A DNA stretch of 64,000 bases, from the NCBI GenBank assembly GCA_037043455.1, contig JAWPHD010003084.1, positions 62,001 through 126,000 on the forward strand. The letters are read 5' to 3'. The notes under the pieces are model-generated. The model made no database searches and was not told the origin of the DNA. It was given only the letters and a program-made list of their open reading frames with translations. A program made the position numbers and the translations under genes. The DNA comes from Cyrtodaria siliqua (lineage: Eukaryota > Mollusca > Bivalvia > Adapedonta > Hiatellidae). Shown piece after piece: positions 31,980-43,599 of this stretch (position 1 is the first letter of the stretch; every line of letters begins with the position of its first letter).

Positions 31980-33548
31980 TGTCACAGGATGACCTTAGTG
32001 GTTGGGCTAACTCAGGAAAGAATCAATGACGGTGAATGCATTTACATAAATTTAATGCAACTTTTAAAATATGTTTAATATATATACAATTATCTAAAAT
32101 AACAAGCGAATACACAAATGAACTATGAAAAGAATGTTCTCATGAACGTTTAAGACGTTCTTAGTATTGTTATAAATACTGAATGTCTAAGACACTAAAG
32201 TGTTGGTAAATCTATAACAATGTTGATCTAGCGCGATAACTGTAATGCGCGAGAGCTCATGAAGATGATGATGCGCGAATTCAATGGATGATTGTCATCA
32301 AATGCCTTCTGTAAGGGTTGATGACGCGATGCAATGATAGTTAACCTCCACTGAGATTGTGAGTGATATTCCTCCAGTGAGGATTGGTAACGGGCCCACC
32401 TTGTGTCCCGGGGGTTGTCGTTAGTAAAACCTGGCTGCGCAGGTACGGGGACCGTCTCCACCGCTCGTAAACGTTAATCGTGGAAGCTTAGCTCCACTCC
32501 TGGATATCCAAACCTAGATGGCTTACTCCAACCCTGGATGGCTTATATCCTGGATGGCTTACTCCTGGATGGCTTAGGCTGTAATTATACATACGTTTTA
32601 GATGTCGGTTGACAAACATAACAATCTTGCATAAATATCATTACTCAAACAAATCATTATTCAATCAATATATGTAAGCTGTACTAATGATGAGTAGCAA
32701 TGTATACATATTCTACAACGCCATGTATACGCTATGTACGTCGCTGTTAATCAATGCCCCAAATACATGTAATATAAACATGATCAAATTACTCATATAT
32801 TACACTCACTGAGTTATGCATGCACGCATTTATTCTTGTCACTCATCTCATTGTTAACTAATGTTAACAATCGTGTATTACAATCATTGAGTTATACGCC
32901 AACGTTAACTAATGCACCTATTATCCACTGTTATCAAATTAATATTGTTTTACAATTAATGATCAATTACAATAATGACATCTAATAAAGTACCTTCAAA
33001 ATCATATGCTAGTCTAAAGTTATGTTTGATAAACATCAATGCTAACCGGATGTCGTAACCGCCAAACAAGATGGCGCCGCCCACTGAATACAAATGTACG
33101 ATACAAGTTTAATAAAACTACTAACCACATGTTGCCTGTGAACTTTGCCGTCCAATCTCTGTTCCAACAAAGTACTATTGATCATCCCGGCGAGAGCTAG
33201 AAGACAATGGGTTTTATAGCAAACATTACGCCCAAATCATTATTTCCCCCGTTCAGTCCGTGACAAACGTGGCTAAATCTACAGTATTGAATCTACACGA
33301 GAGGCCCCTTATACAATTTTGCCGTTTAAGGAAAATATACCTATACGTTTACATGCATTAGCACAAAACTAAACTTATGACACGGCCTCTCTGGCGGCCA
33401 CTTAAAATGTGCACGCTTTTACGTGTTACATGAATAGATCATGAATATTTTGAAATTGTTTCAACTCGAACAATAGATTTTGGGTGTAACCGATAACTTA
33501 CAAGAGCTATGAACGACCAATACGCTCTACTCGTGACATTTTGTGACA
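31980..33548 (-). repeat. 5' LTR, full length (1,569 bp)
   Basis: Minus strand starts TGTCACAAAATG at 33548 and ends CATCCTGTGACA at 31980. The ends are inverted (TGTCACA/TGTGACA). A diverged copy of the whole LTR lies in plus orientation at 53290-58672, interrupted by a PLE. Confidence 0.85.
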
Positions 33549-33624
33549 CTATTACATCACGGTTCTAAATGACCATATATGGAATATTTATAAATATGAA
33601 CAATTATTGATTTATATGGAAAAA

Positions 33625-36580
33625 ATGGCACACATACGCAGGGTGCCACACATATGCAGGGTGCCACACATACACAGGGGGCGCACATACGTAGAGTCCC
33701 ACATTTATGCAGGGTGTCATGCATACGCAGAGTGCCACACATACGCAGGTTGCCACGCATACGCAGGGTGCTACGCATAGGCAGAGTGCAACACATACGC
33801 AGGGTGCCACACACACGCATAATGCCACACATACCCTGGGTGCCATGCATAGGCAGAGTGCCACACATACCCAGGGTGCCACGCATACATAGAATGCCAC
33901 ACAAACGCAGGGAGCCACACATACGCAGAGAGGGGGCCGCACATACGCAGGGTGCAACACATACGCATAGAGGGGGCCGCACATACGCAGGGTGCAACAC
34001 ATACGCAGAGTGCCACACATACGCAGAGAGGGGCCGCACATACGCAGAGTGCCACACATACACAGGGTGCAACACATACGTAGAGTGCCACACATACGCA
34101 TAGAGGGGGCTGCACATACGCAGAGTGCCACACATACGCAGGGTGCAACACATACGCAGGGTGCCACAAATATGCAGAGTGCGACACATAAGCAGAGTGC
34201 CACACATATGCAGGGTTTCAAACATACCCAGAGACAGGGTGCAACAAATACGCAAAGACAGAGTGCCACACATACGCAGTGTGCCACACATACCCAGAGA
34301 CAGGGTGCCACACATACGCAAAGTGCCACACATACCCACATATGCAAGGTGCCACACATACGCTGGAAGCCACACATACACAGAGTGCCACACATACATA
34401 GAGTGTCACACATACGCAGGGTGCCACACATATGCAAGGTGCTACACATACGCAGGGGGCGCCCATACGTAGAGTGCCACATATACGCAGGGTGATATGC
34501 ATACGCAGGGTGCCACGCATAGGCAGAGTGCCACACATACACAGGGTGCCACACATACGCAGAGAAGGGGCCGCACATACGCAGAGTGCCGCATATACGC
34601 AGGGTGCAACACATACGCAGGGTGCCACAAATACGTAGAGTGTCACACATAAGTAAAGTGCCACACATACGCAGGGTGCCACACATACGCAGGGTGCCAC
34701 ACATACACAGAGTGCCACAAATACGCAGGGTGCCACACATACGCAGGGTGCCACAAATACACAGAGTGCCACACATACGCAGGGTGTCACGCATACGCAG
34801 AGAGGGGGCCGCACATACGCAGAGTGCCGCACATACGCAGAGTGCCACACATACGCAGGGTGCAACCCATAAGCAGAGTGCACACAGAGGTAGGGTGCCA
34901 CACATACGTAGTGTGCCAAACATACGCAGGGTGCCACACATACGCAGGGTGCCACAAATACACAGAGACAGGGTGCCACACATACGCAGTGTGCCACAAA
35001 TACGAAGAGACAGTGTGCCACACATATGCAGGGAGCCACACGTATGCAGGGTGCCACACATACGCAGAGAAGGGGCCGCACACACGCAGAGTGCCGCACA
35101 TACGCAGGGCGCAACACATACGCAGTGTGCCACAAATACGTAGAGTGCCAGACATAAGCAAAGTGCCACACATACGCAGGGTGCCACACATACGCAGGGT
35201 GCCACAAATACACAGAGTGCCACACATACGCAGGGAGCCACACATATGCAGGGTGCCACACATACGCAGAGAGGGGGCACATACGCAGAGTGCCGCACAT
35301 ACACAGAGTGCCACAAATACGCAGGGTGCCACACATACGCAGGGTGCCACAAATACACAGAGTGCCACACATACGCAGGGTGTCACGCATACGCAGAGAG
35401 GGGGCCGCACATACGCAGAGTGCCGCACATACGCAGAGTGCCACACATACGCAGGGTGCAACCCATAAGCAGAGTGCACACAGAGGTAGGGTGCCACACA
35501 TACGTAGTGTGCCAAACATACGCAGGGTGCCACACATACGCAGGGTGCCACAAATACACAGAGACAGGGTGCCACACATACGCAGTGTGCCACAAATACG
35601 AAGAGACAGTGTGCCACACATATGCAGGGAGCCACACGTATGCAGGGTGCCACACATACGCAGAGAAGGGGCCGCACACACGCAGAGTGCCGCACATACG
35701 CAGGGCGCAACACATACGCAGTGTGCCACAAATACGTAGAGTGCCAGACATAAGCAAAGTGCCACACATACGCAGGGTGCCACACATACGCAGGGTGCCA
35801 CAAATACACAGAGTGCCACACATACGCAGGGAGCCACACATATGCAGGGTGCCACACATACGCAGAGAGGGGGCACATACGCAGAGTGCCGCACATACGC
35901 AGAGTGCCACACAAACGCAGGGTGCAACACATAAGCAAAGTGCCACACAGAGACAGGGTGCCACACATACGCAGTGTGCCACACATACGCAGGGTGCCAC
36001 ACATACGCAGGGTGCCACAAATACACAGAGACAGGGTGCCACACATACGCAGTGTGCCACAAATACACAGAGACAGTGTGCCACACATATGGAGGGAGCC
36101 ACACATACGCAGGATGCCACGCATACGCAGAGAGGGGACTGCACATATGCAGAGTGCCGCACATACGCAGGGTGCAACACATACGCAGTGTGCCACACAG
36201 ATAGGGTGCCACAATTACGCAGTGTGCCACACATACGCAGGGAGCCACACATACACAGAGTGCCACACATACGCAGAGTGCCACACATACGCAGGGTGCC
36301 GCACATACCCAGAGGCAGGGTGCCACACATACGCAGAGTGCCACACATACCCACATATGCATTGTGCCACACATACGCAGAGACAGGGTGCCACACATAC
36401 GCAGAGACAGGGTGCCACACATACGCAGAAAGCTACACATACGCACATATGCAGGGTGCCATGCATATGCTGGGTGCCACACATACGCAGAGTGCCACAC
36501 ATACGCAGAATGCCACACATACGCAGGGTGTCATGCATACGCAGGATGCATCACGTACGCAGGGTGCCACACATACACTG
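33625..36580. repeat. 3 kb minisatellite, 18 bp unit, with 596 bp higher-order duplication
   Basis: Consensus TGCCACACATACGCAGGG, roughly 160 units with variants (CAGAGAGGGGGCCGCAC, CAGAGACAGGG). A block of about 596 bp starting near 34703 is repeated almost exactly from near 35299: CACACAGAGG at 34881 and 35477, GAGGGGGCAC at 35271 and 35867. Open frames up to 766 codons on both strands result from the stop-free 18-mer. Confidence 0.97.
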
Positions 36581-36713
36581 GTCAATATTACCAATCGGAT
36601 ACCATCCTATGAGTACCAGACTTATTATGAACATATTTCCACAAATAATACTTCATTTATGGGGGCTCTGTCAGAGTCTATGGGCAGAGTCTATGGGCAG
36701 AGTCTATGGGCAG

Positions 36714-36837
36714 TGTGTATGGCTACGAGCAACAGCAGTTCAACCCTTCAACCAGCGTTAGAAGCTATTCAGATTGCAATGATTGCTGCTCCAAAGTACA
36801 ACAACCGTCATCTGAGTTGATAGAGCTGAAACATCAG
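36714..36837 (+). CDS. candidate exon of the BEN-like gene
   Basis: Follows three direct 13 bp repeats (AGTCTATGGGCAG). The frame reads YGYEQQQFNPSTSVRSY, QQPSSELIELKHQ and ends in phase 0 at a consensus donor CATCAG|GTAGGT. The composition suits a Ser/Gln-rich linker upstream of a BEN domain. The start is uncertain because each 13-mer ends in AG. No family match by itself. Confidence 0.3.
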
Positions 36838-36839
36838 GT

Positions 36840-37585
36840 AGGTTGCTGTATTTTTAGCGGAGTTCGTCCACCCTTTAGTCCTTTCAGTCCGGTAACCCTT
36901 CTGTACAAAACAAAAATGTATCAACCATAACTTTAGAATAATTGAAGGGATTTCCATGAGGTCTGTACCTCAAATTTCAAGGTCACACTTGGAGGTCAAA
37001 GTTCAAGCGAGTCAACATATTTGGGGATATTTGTCACTTACTGGTGACATTGAGTATATACACTAGGATTTGATAATTACCTGGTAACTATCACTGAAGG
37101 ACACATGGGATATTGTGCCTCAATCATCCTTAATTAACTGTGGCTTGGTAAAGTCGAAATATTTAGAACTTTTTGACTTGGATAAAGATTTAGAACTGTT
37201 TGACCGTCGGCTTTGTTTATTTTGTTTTTAACGTGTGTAACATGCCGTATCCAATCAATATTGTTTAAAAGAAATATTGGTCAATCGTAGTATCAGTTAC
37301 AAAAGCACTAGATTATATGTTTAAGCTGCATGTCTGTTTTCATGGAGAGAGATGGGTTCTCTTTCATTTTCAAGCATAGTTTGACCCTGAGTGGTCTCTG
37401 GTCAACAGTGCTTTAAGCATTTGATATCATTTATTCAGTGGCATATTGGTCTCTTTTTGGGGGAAGATCCTGTCAAGCAGATTCCCAACAACAACACCCC
37501 AGACAGCTTCTATGTTTCATGCTACAGCACTTCCAAAAGACTCAACTTCCCAAATACTACCCCAAACACCACTGACTGCTTGTTT
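36840..37585. other. presumed intron
   Basis: Two overlapping ORFs at 37391-37700 read Ser/Thr/Pro- and Asn-rich peptides, but neither is in phase with the next exon. An alternative exon start after GTCAAGCAG (37480) cannot be excluded. Confidence 0.4.
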
Positions 37586-37589
37586 CCAG

Positions 37590-37671
37590 AGTCCAACTAC
37601 TACTACCCGAGATTCCTACGGGTTCACCAGCAGACAACTCGCCGCAATTAAGACAAGATACAGATCTAGTG
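37590..37671 (+). CDS. BEN-like gene, exon before the BEN domain
   Basis: Acceptor CTTGTTTCCAG (37579-37589) and donor GTG|GTATGA. The only frame that joins openly to the next exon reads VQLLLPEIPTGSPADNSP then QLRQDTDLV. A start at 37612, after CCCGAG, would match the phase-0 donor at 36837 better, so the 5' boundary is ambiguous. It is a short linker with no domain of its own. Confidence 0.4.
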
Positions 37672-38023
37672 GTATGACTGATATCTGTTTTTATGTTTAA
37701 TTATTGGAAACTACCACATCGGTTGTAAAAAAGAGTGGTACTATTTAATTTGATTGCCAAACTCGCAAAACTTATAAGGCATGGTTCTCATCTTAATTGT
37801 AACAATGATAGGACATGTCAGTTTGTTGCAATGTCAGTTTGTTGCAATTTGATTTACTGTAAGAACTTTTAACAAGCTTGAAACAACTGTTGCTTGTTTG
37901 ATTCAAAAAGAGAATTTTATTTCTTTTTGTTTGTTATTCATATATATTTTACATGTTTTCTTTGAATCTGGTTATATGCATTATGGCAGTTGAGACGGTC
38001 CAAGTCAATGGCTTCTCTTTCAG

Positions 38024-38204
38024 AATCAAATCCGGAGTGCGATCAAGCATGACAACAAGCTACATTCTGCTGTACAGAGGGCGATGAAGACCGTTTTCTC
38101 ACTAACAGAATTAACGAACTGCACAATGAAAGGCCTGCATACCAACAAATCTGTTTACAACCCTTGTCCTGGCCTGCCGACATACAAGAAAGATGTTGTG
38201 ATAG
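38024..38204 (+). CDS. BEN-like gene, exon with first half of BEN-like domain
   Basis: Bounded by TTCTCTTTCAG and GATAG|GTAACT, 181 bp, the sole open frame. Peptide NQIRSAIKHDNKLHSAVQRA, MKTVFSLTELTNCTMKGL, then CPGLPTYKKDVVI. The order (helix, 'F...EL..CT..G', Cys/Pro turn, then a Lys-rich helix start) resembles BEN domains, DNA- or protein-binding modules in chromatin regulators. Phase 1 at the 3' end matches the next exon exactly (D-V-V-I-A-A-V). Confidence 0.6.
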
Positions 38205-38700
38205 GTAACTAACCACATGACATGATTCTACATGATTTCAGATTTGTACTGTACAACTTTAGATAAACAAGCTTTAAACATCTGCATCTGAAAACTATTT
38301 TGATTATGTATGTAACTACTACTACTTCTGTTTTTTATCACAAAAAGAATAAAATAATCAATATATAATGAATAAGACATAAGTATAATGACTTATGTCT
38401 GTCATAATAGAATGTGTACTGCTTTAAATCCTATTTGTTCTCAGGAAACTACGTTGGCATTGAAGGCTTTTGTCACTTGGAATGATACTTCCTCATTAAA
38501 ATATAAGTTCTTCTGCCAAAGGACATTTTCCTAACACTTGGCTTGGAGAAACAAGATACTTCTAAATATATATAATAAAAACAACTACATCATAAATCCA
38601 GTATATTTCGTCCTGACAAATTTCATAAACAACTGATTTATTGAAGAACATTTATTGTTTAATATAATAATATTTAATGTTAAAATCTTTTTGTTTTCAG

Positions 38701-38816
38701 CTGCTGTTAGTTCAGCATTTAACACAACACATGAAGAGGTAGAGAAGAAGAAGAGGAATGTCCTTAGGAAATTTTGTATCAGCTACAAAGGACTAGAAAT
38801 ACCTGAAATGCCTTAG
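38701..38816 (+). CDS. BEN-like gene, terminal exon
   Basis: Acceptor TTTTTGTTTTCAG, continues in frame from 38204: AAVSSAFNTTHEEVEKKKRN, VLRKFCISYKG and stop TAG at 38814-38816. It supplies the last helix of the BEN-like fold (F....EEV......R), as in 'I...V...F....EV...I..K' endings of BEN domains. Both splice junctions and phases agree, so the join 38024-38204/38701-38816 is the best-supported gene model in the window. The protein presumably acts in the nucleus, but the target is unknown. Confidence 0.6.
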
Positions 38817-38902
38817 GGAAAATGAAGTAATACAACAACAATGATATGAGAATATCAGACATCCAAAAAACACTGTGTAATTACAATAGTGCAGTGGATT
38901 CA

Positions 38903-39270
38903 AAGAAATATAAAAGATCGGGCAGGGAAAATAGCATTCACGGAGGACAATCAACCACAAAACACAGAAACAAACATGCAAACAGACAAACAAGAAGGCA
39001 AAAGTAATAATAAAAGCAAACGACATCACAAACACAAAACGGTTGCCAATAGGGCTACCACCTTGGAACGGTCAGTGACAAAGTAGGCGACTGGGTGTTT
39101 AAACCGGTTCTAGGGTGCACCAAACCTCACACTTACCCTACTGTCACCCCATTAAAACAGGACAGTGTAAAAAAAGAAATCCCCGCCATGATCTATTTTC
39201 TAACCAACAAGGCAGCATCAATAGGCAATATAAGTAAAACGCAAACATGCTCGTGTAAATATAATACAAA
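38903..39270 (-). mobile_element. solitary 3' tail of the PLE family
   Basis: Plus strand AAGAAATATAAAAGATCGGG through TAAACCGGTTCTAGGGTGCA to CTCGTGTAAATATAATACAA aligns with 53741-54131, the 3' end of the PLE (same orientation). Confidence 0.8.
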
Positions 39271-39279
39271 TTCGTTCAA

Positions 39280-39950
39280 GTTCGTTATTACTCAACTTTT
39301 AAACCAAGTATTAAATCACAAGCAATATAAACCACTAGCAATATTGTGATAATTTCTACAAGTACATCTCGGTGAGGTGATAGGTCCTGTCAGTGTCATA
39401 CAGAAGATTGGGCCAGTGTTCATCTAAACACATGCATGATTTAAACAGACTAACTAAAGAACTATATTAAATACGGAAACTATTTTTGACTAGGTTAGTT
39501 TTAATAAACAACTTTCTTTCATTGACACATTGGGATTTATTTCAGTATTAAAGCTTTTGTCACTTTATAGGCATCCTTTTTAAAGGGGGATACATCAGGA
39601 TTTGTTTTAGGGGTTTAGGAGTCCGACTTAAAAATGACAATGATATTTCCTATTCTTAAGGGCCAAAACATAATTACTGATACTAATAATGAATTATTTA
39701 CTTAAATGAGTGTTATTCGAGGTTAGGATTAGTGCTAAAGCACTCGTGATTTTATTACTACGCATCCGAACTTCTAAATGTATTTTATTCACCGATAAAA
39801 TACAGATACGTATTTATTATTTCAATTCCAACACAACAATAATCCCATTGTTTACGCTATTGTGGTGGCACTATATATGATCTCGGACATCAAGGTAATC
39901 AGGCTGCTATGTTAACAGTCTGTTCCATTGGTCGCCCCCGTATGCAAAGT
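39280..39950. other. spacer
   Basis: AT-rich; no exon or family recognised. Confidence 0.4.
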
Positions 39951-39951
39951 T

Positions 39952-39980
39952 CTGTGTTGGTTAGAGTTTAACCAACACAG
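39952..39980. repeat. perfect 12 bp stem hairpin
   Basis: CTGTGTTGGTTA (39952-39963) and TAACCAACACAG (39969-39980) are reverse complements around GAGTT. Part of the right arm repeats again directly downstream (GTGTTGGTTAGAGTTTA). Confidence 0.8.
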
Positions 39981-39995
39981 TGTTGGTTAGAGTTT

Positions 39996-40277
39996 AGATC
40001 ATGGCGGGGATTTCTTTATTTACACTGTCCTGTTTTTATGGGATGACAGTAGGGTAAGTGTGAGGTTTGGTGCACCCTAGAACCGGTTTAAACCCCCAGT
40101 GGCCTACTTTGCCACTGACCGTTCCAAGGCGGTAGCCCTATTGTCAACCCTTTTGTGTTTGTGATGTCGTTTGCATTTGTATTACTTTTGCCTTTTCGTT
40201 TGTCTGTTTGCGTGTTTGTTTTTGTGTTTTGTGGTTGACTGTCGTCCTTGAATGCTGCTTTCCCTGTCCGATATTTT
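39996..40277 (+). mobile_element. solitary 3' tail of the PLE family, plus orientation
   Basis: Starts AGATCATGGCGGGGATTTC and ends in CCCTGTCCGATATTTT. It matches the reverse complement of 53741-54058, and its 5' truncation point is the same as at 46367. Confidence 0.8.
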
Positions 40278-40784
40278 CACCCTTCTTTCTGCGCGGTTCA
40301 AATACACTCATGTAACATGACCTTCCAACAGATGAAATATACGCGGCGAATTAATGGTACAGCTGTATTTTATAGTAGAATAGCATACAATACAGCTGTC
40401 TCTCTTCTTTGACAATAAGAAAGACTGCGCAGGTCGTGTTAGATTTATTTATATTGTTGTTTCACCTTGCATCCGTCCGTTGCATACTATTTATATTTCA
40501 CATTCTAGCTAAAACGCAGTTTATTAGAACACATTTTCATCATTTTAATATAGTACTATTTGTTTGTGCACTAGTAAACTTGAAATGTATGGCTATATCA
40601 AGGGTGCTGGCTTTGTGGAACTTTTGTTTAAACCATGTGCTTTGTATATATTATCACTTTATTAAAACATTTGGCAATCTGATTCTCTTTTTGTCCCTTG
40701 ACTTCTTTCAACTTGCATTGTTCCAAACAAAATGTATTTGAGATCAGATTTTTTGTTTGTTTTGCCAACAATATTTTTAAAAAA

Positions 40785-41285
40785 AGCTTTAGGGGAAAAA
40801 AGCTGCGTTAATTCTGTGTTTTTGGGAAGCTGCGTAAAAGCTGCATTATTTCGTGTTTTGAGGAGCTGCGTTATTTCTGTGTTTTTGTGGAGCCGTGTTC
40901 AACGTAGCTCTAACGTAGCTTCACAATAACACAGAAATAACGCAGCTTTTACGCAGACCTACATTTAAACTAGCTTAAAGCCAGCAGTATTGGCCAAGCT
41001 GGGATACAGCCGCGTTTAACGCAGCTTTATCAAAAGCTGCGCTGAACGCAGCTCTTAACGTAGCTCCACAAAAACACAGAAATAACTCAGCTTTCACGCA
41101 GACCTACGTTTAAGCTAGCTTAAAGCCAGCAGTATAGGCCAAGCTGGGATAAAGCATCGTTTTTTACTACCAATACCGCTAGCTTTAACGTAGGTCTGGC
41201 GTAGAATTGGCATACCTTTTCTGCGTTAAAGCTAGCTCAAAAACTGCATTAAAGCTAGCTTTAAACTAGCTTAAAGCTATACCAT
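40785..41285. repeat. GCTGCGTTA / AGCTAGCTTTAA foldback cluster
   Basis: Many GCTGCGTTA and TAACGCAGC words in both orientations. A 30 bp arm pair (40864-40893 and 40918-40947) forms a hairpin. Two direct copies of TAAAGCCAGCAGTAT.GGCCA lie at 40976 and 41117, and GCTAGCTTTAA palindromes at the 3' end. Confidence 0.85.
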
Positions 41286-41289
41286 TTTC

Positions 41290-41455
41290 GATAGGGGGTC
41301 ACCCTTTCACATAAGAAATGTGGTTGCCACGGTAACAAAACGTGTAAAACAATCACTGGAAAATGCTTGTCTTCGCGATAACTCAAGAACAGCTAGCACT
41401 CGAAACTTGGCATTAATGTTTGTGTCCTGGTCTTTGAAGTGGGGCATATATGTTT
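41290..41455. repeat. family D copy
   Basis: Shares AAGAAATGTGGTTGCCA, CTTGTCTTCGCGATAACTCA and GAAACTTGGCA with 21365-21665. Confidence 0.75.
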
Positions 41456-41518
41456 TACAAACATCTCTAGTTTATTTTATTTTTTTCAATTTGTTCTGAT
41501 CAATGATTTATCACATAG

Positions 41519-41617
41519 ATTACATCATGGAAGTGAAACATTCTATATTTTGCAATCCACTGGGCACTGGTGGTACAACTATGCAAATTATTACCAAATT
41601 ACGTGGAAAATATTTCG
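41519..41617 (+). CDS. candidate extracellular exon of a membrane protein
   Basis: Possible acceptor TTATCACATAG, donor TTCG|GTAAGC, 99 bp, phase 2 at both ends. The frame reads LHHGSETFYILQSTGHWWYN then YANYYQITWKIF, unusually rich in aromatic residues. Its exit phase matches the membrane-anchor exon at 48733. No domain recognised. An alternative frame (MEVKHSIFCNPLG) is also open, so the reading is provisional. Confidence 0.3.
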
Positions 41618-41939
41618 GTAAGCCATATGATTTGCCTGAAATGTCATATGATACATTCAGAGTTCAATGTGTTTCTTTCACATAAACAATACGATGCTAA
41701 TTAACTATTAAACTAATTAGTAAAATGCATGTTAAACAAAGATCTTCTGGTTTAACGTGTCCTATTATTTTGTAAAGGAATGCGTAATTTAACTTGGGTA
41801 GTCTTAAACTGACAACATCACAGAGAAACTTTCAGTTGTATCATCAACTTTGTATGGGGTTTGTGAGATAAAAAGAGTCTCACAATATCTTGCTAAAAAC
41901 AAACAAAGCAGAAAAACAAACAATGTCTACGGAACTACC

Positions 41940-43455
41940 CTATTTTTAGCTCTATTGACCGAAGGGATGACGAGTTGTCTGTCGTCTCTCGTCCGTCCGT
42001 TAACCTTTGCCTTTTGAACACTCTAGGGCCTTTATTAATAATCGGATCTATACGAAACTTTGTCAGTGTTTTTATATCAATGAAAGCTCAGACAAGTTTG
42101 AAAACCAGCCAGATCGGAATAATTTCACCGTACTTATGGCCCTTGTTTTGCTGAAAAATGCCATATTAAGCCTTGTGAACACTCTAGCTCCTTCATTTAT
42201 TATTTGATCTTTACCAAACTTGCACAGATTGTTAATATCAATAAAAGCTCGTAAAAGTTTGAAAACCAGCCAAATCGGATTAAGTTATGGCCTTGTGTTT
42301 TCTGAAAAATGCTATTTTTTGCCTTGTGAGCACTCTAGCACCTTTATTTATTATTTGCTCTTAACCAAACTTGCATACATTGTTAATACCAATGAAAGTT
42401 TGGACAAGTTCGAAAACCAGCTAAATTGGGTCAGTAATACCAGAGTTATAGCCCTTGTTTTTTCCATTTTCTGCCTCGTGAAAACTCAAGCACCTTCATT
42501 TATTATTTGATCTTTACCAAACTTACACATATTGTTAATATCAATGAAAGCTAGGACAAGTTTGAAATCCAGCAAAATCAGATCAGTAACACCGGAGTTA
42601 TGGCCCTTGTATTTTTCTGAAAAAATGCCATCTTCTGCATTGTGAACACTGTAGCACCTTCATTTATTATTTGATCTTTATCAAAATTACATTGATTGTT
42701 TTTTATGCAAACTCGAACAAGTTCGTAAACTAGCCAAATTGGATGAGTAACAGCAGAGTTAGGACCCTTGACTTGCTGAAAAATGCCATATTCTACCTTG
42801 TGAACACTCTTATTTAGCACCTTCATTTATTATTTGATCTTTAACAAACTTGCACAGATTGTTAATATCAATGAAAGCTCAGACAATTTGAAAACTAGCC
42901 AAATCCTATTAGTAACAGCGGAGTTATGGCCCTTCATATAGTTATAAATGCTGTATTTTGCCTCATTAATGCGATAGGACTTTCATTTTTCACATAACAG
43001 GGATGGTCAGTACCAAATTTAGTCATGTATATCGTCACCGTGTTCCAGTTGAATGATTTTTGGCAGAATTATGGCCTTTTAAAGCTTTCAATGCACACAC
43101 TGTCTGGACTTTTTTTCCTGAACCCAAGGCTTGATTTCAACAAAACTTTGCAGAGATAATAAGTACCAAGCCTAGTTATGCATGTTATCGCCATATTTCG
43201 GTTGAAAGATTTTTGGCTGAGTTATGGCCCTTTAAAGGTTTTAATACACAAATTGTGTATGGACTACTTTCTCCTGAACCACTGACCGGATTTATGTGAA
43301 ACTTTGCAGGAATGATCAGTAACAGGCCTAGTCATCGCTGCGTTCCGGTTGAAGGATTTTTGCCCTTTATAAGGTTTTAATACACAAACTTTATCCAGAC
43401 TAGCCTCTTCTGAACTCCTGGCTGAATTTGAACGAATTTTGGCAGGGATGAGGAG
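41940..43455. repeat. family B degenerate tandem block, about 150 bp units
   Basis: At least six units with CCTTCATTTATTATTTGATC, TTTACCAAACTTGCACAGAT, GTTAATATCAATGAAAGCT, AAAACCAGCCA[AG]ATCGG and GAGTTATGGCCCTTG. Past 42.98 kb the unit changes to a related form (TATGGCCCTTTAAAGGTTTT). Confidence 0.85.
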
Positions 43456-43459
43456 TACC

Positions 43460-43598
43460 AAGAAATATAAAAAGATCGGACAGGGAAAGTAGCATTCAAG
43501 GAGGACAGTCAACCACAAAACACAGAAATAAACACGCAAACAGACAACGAAGAAGGCAAAAGTAATAATAAGTGCAAACGACATCACAAACACAAAAG
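43460..43598 (-). mobile_element. short PLE 3' tail fragment
   Basis: AAGAAATATAAAAAGATCGG through CATCACAAACACAAAAG matches the first 140 bp of the tail at 53741. It is embedded within the family B block. Confidence 0.75.
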
Positions 43599-43599
43599 T

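Larger units (their letters stand above)
27978..33548 (-). mobile_element. defective Gmr1-like Ty3/gypsy LTR retrotransposon
   Basis: Minus-oriented element: 5' LTR 33548-31980, primer-binding site just inside, gag-protease ORF, integrase C-terminal and RT N-terminal remnants, polypurine tract at 28337-28350, then a 3' LTR truncated at 27978. The order protease - integrase - RT is that of the Gmr1 group, in which integrase precedes RT. The integrase zinc finger and catalytic core and nearly all of RT/RNase H are missing. The two LTR stretches (359 bp compared by eye) differ at three sites, so the insertion is recent. It sits in antisense orientation inside the presumed intron of the BEN-like gene. 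Confidence 0.85.

Noticed and set aside
33557..36820. Long ORFs on both strands (up to 766 codons) reading CGTLRM-, VCVAPC- or HTQSAT-type hexapeptides
   Set aside because: The 18 bp minisatellite lacks stops in several frames, so all are periodic artefacts with no splice or start context.
37391..37700. Ser/Thr/Pro-rich and Asn-rich ORFs as one long exon of the BEN-like gene
   Set aside because: Neither frame joins openly to the well-supported exon at 38024; only the third frame, open from 37574, does.
40409..40741. 110-codon hydrophobic ORF
   Set aside because: AT-rich sequence gives Phe/Leu/Ile-rich readings by chance; no splice sites or known family.
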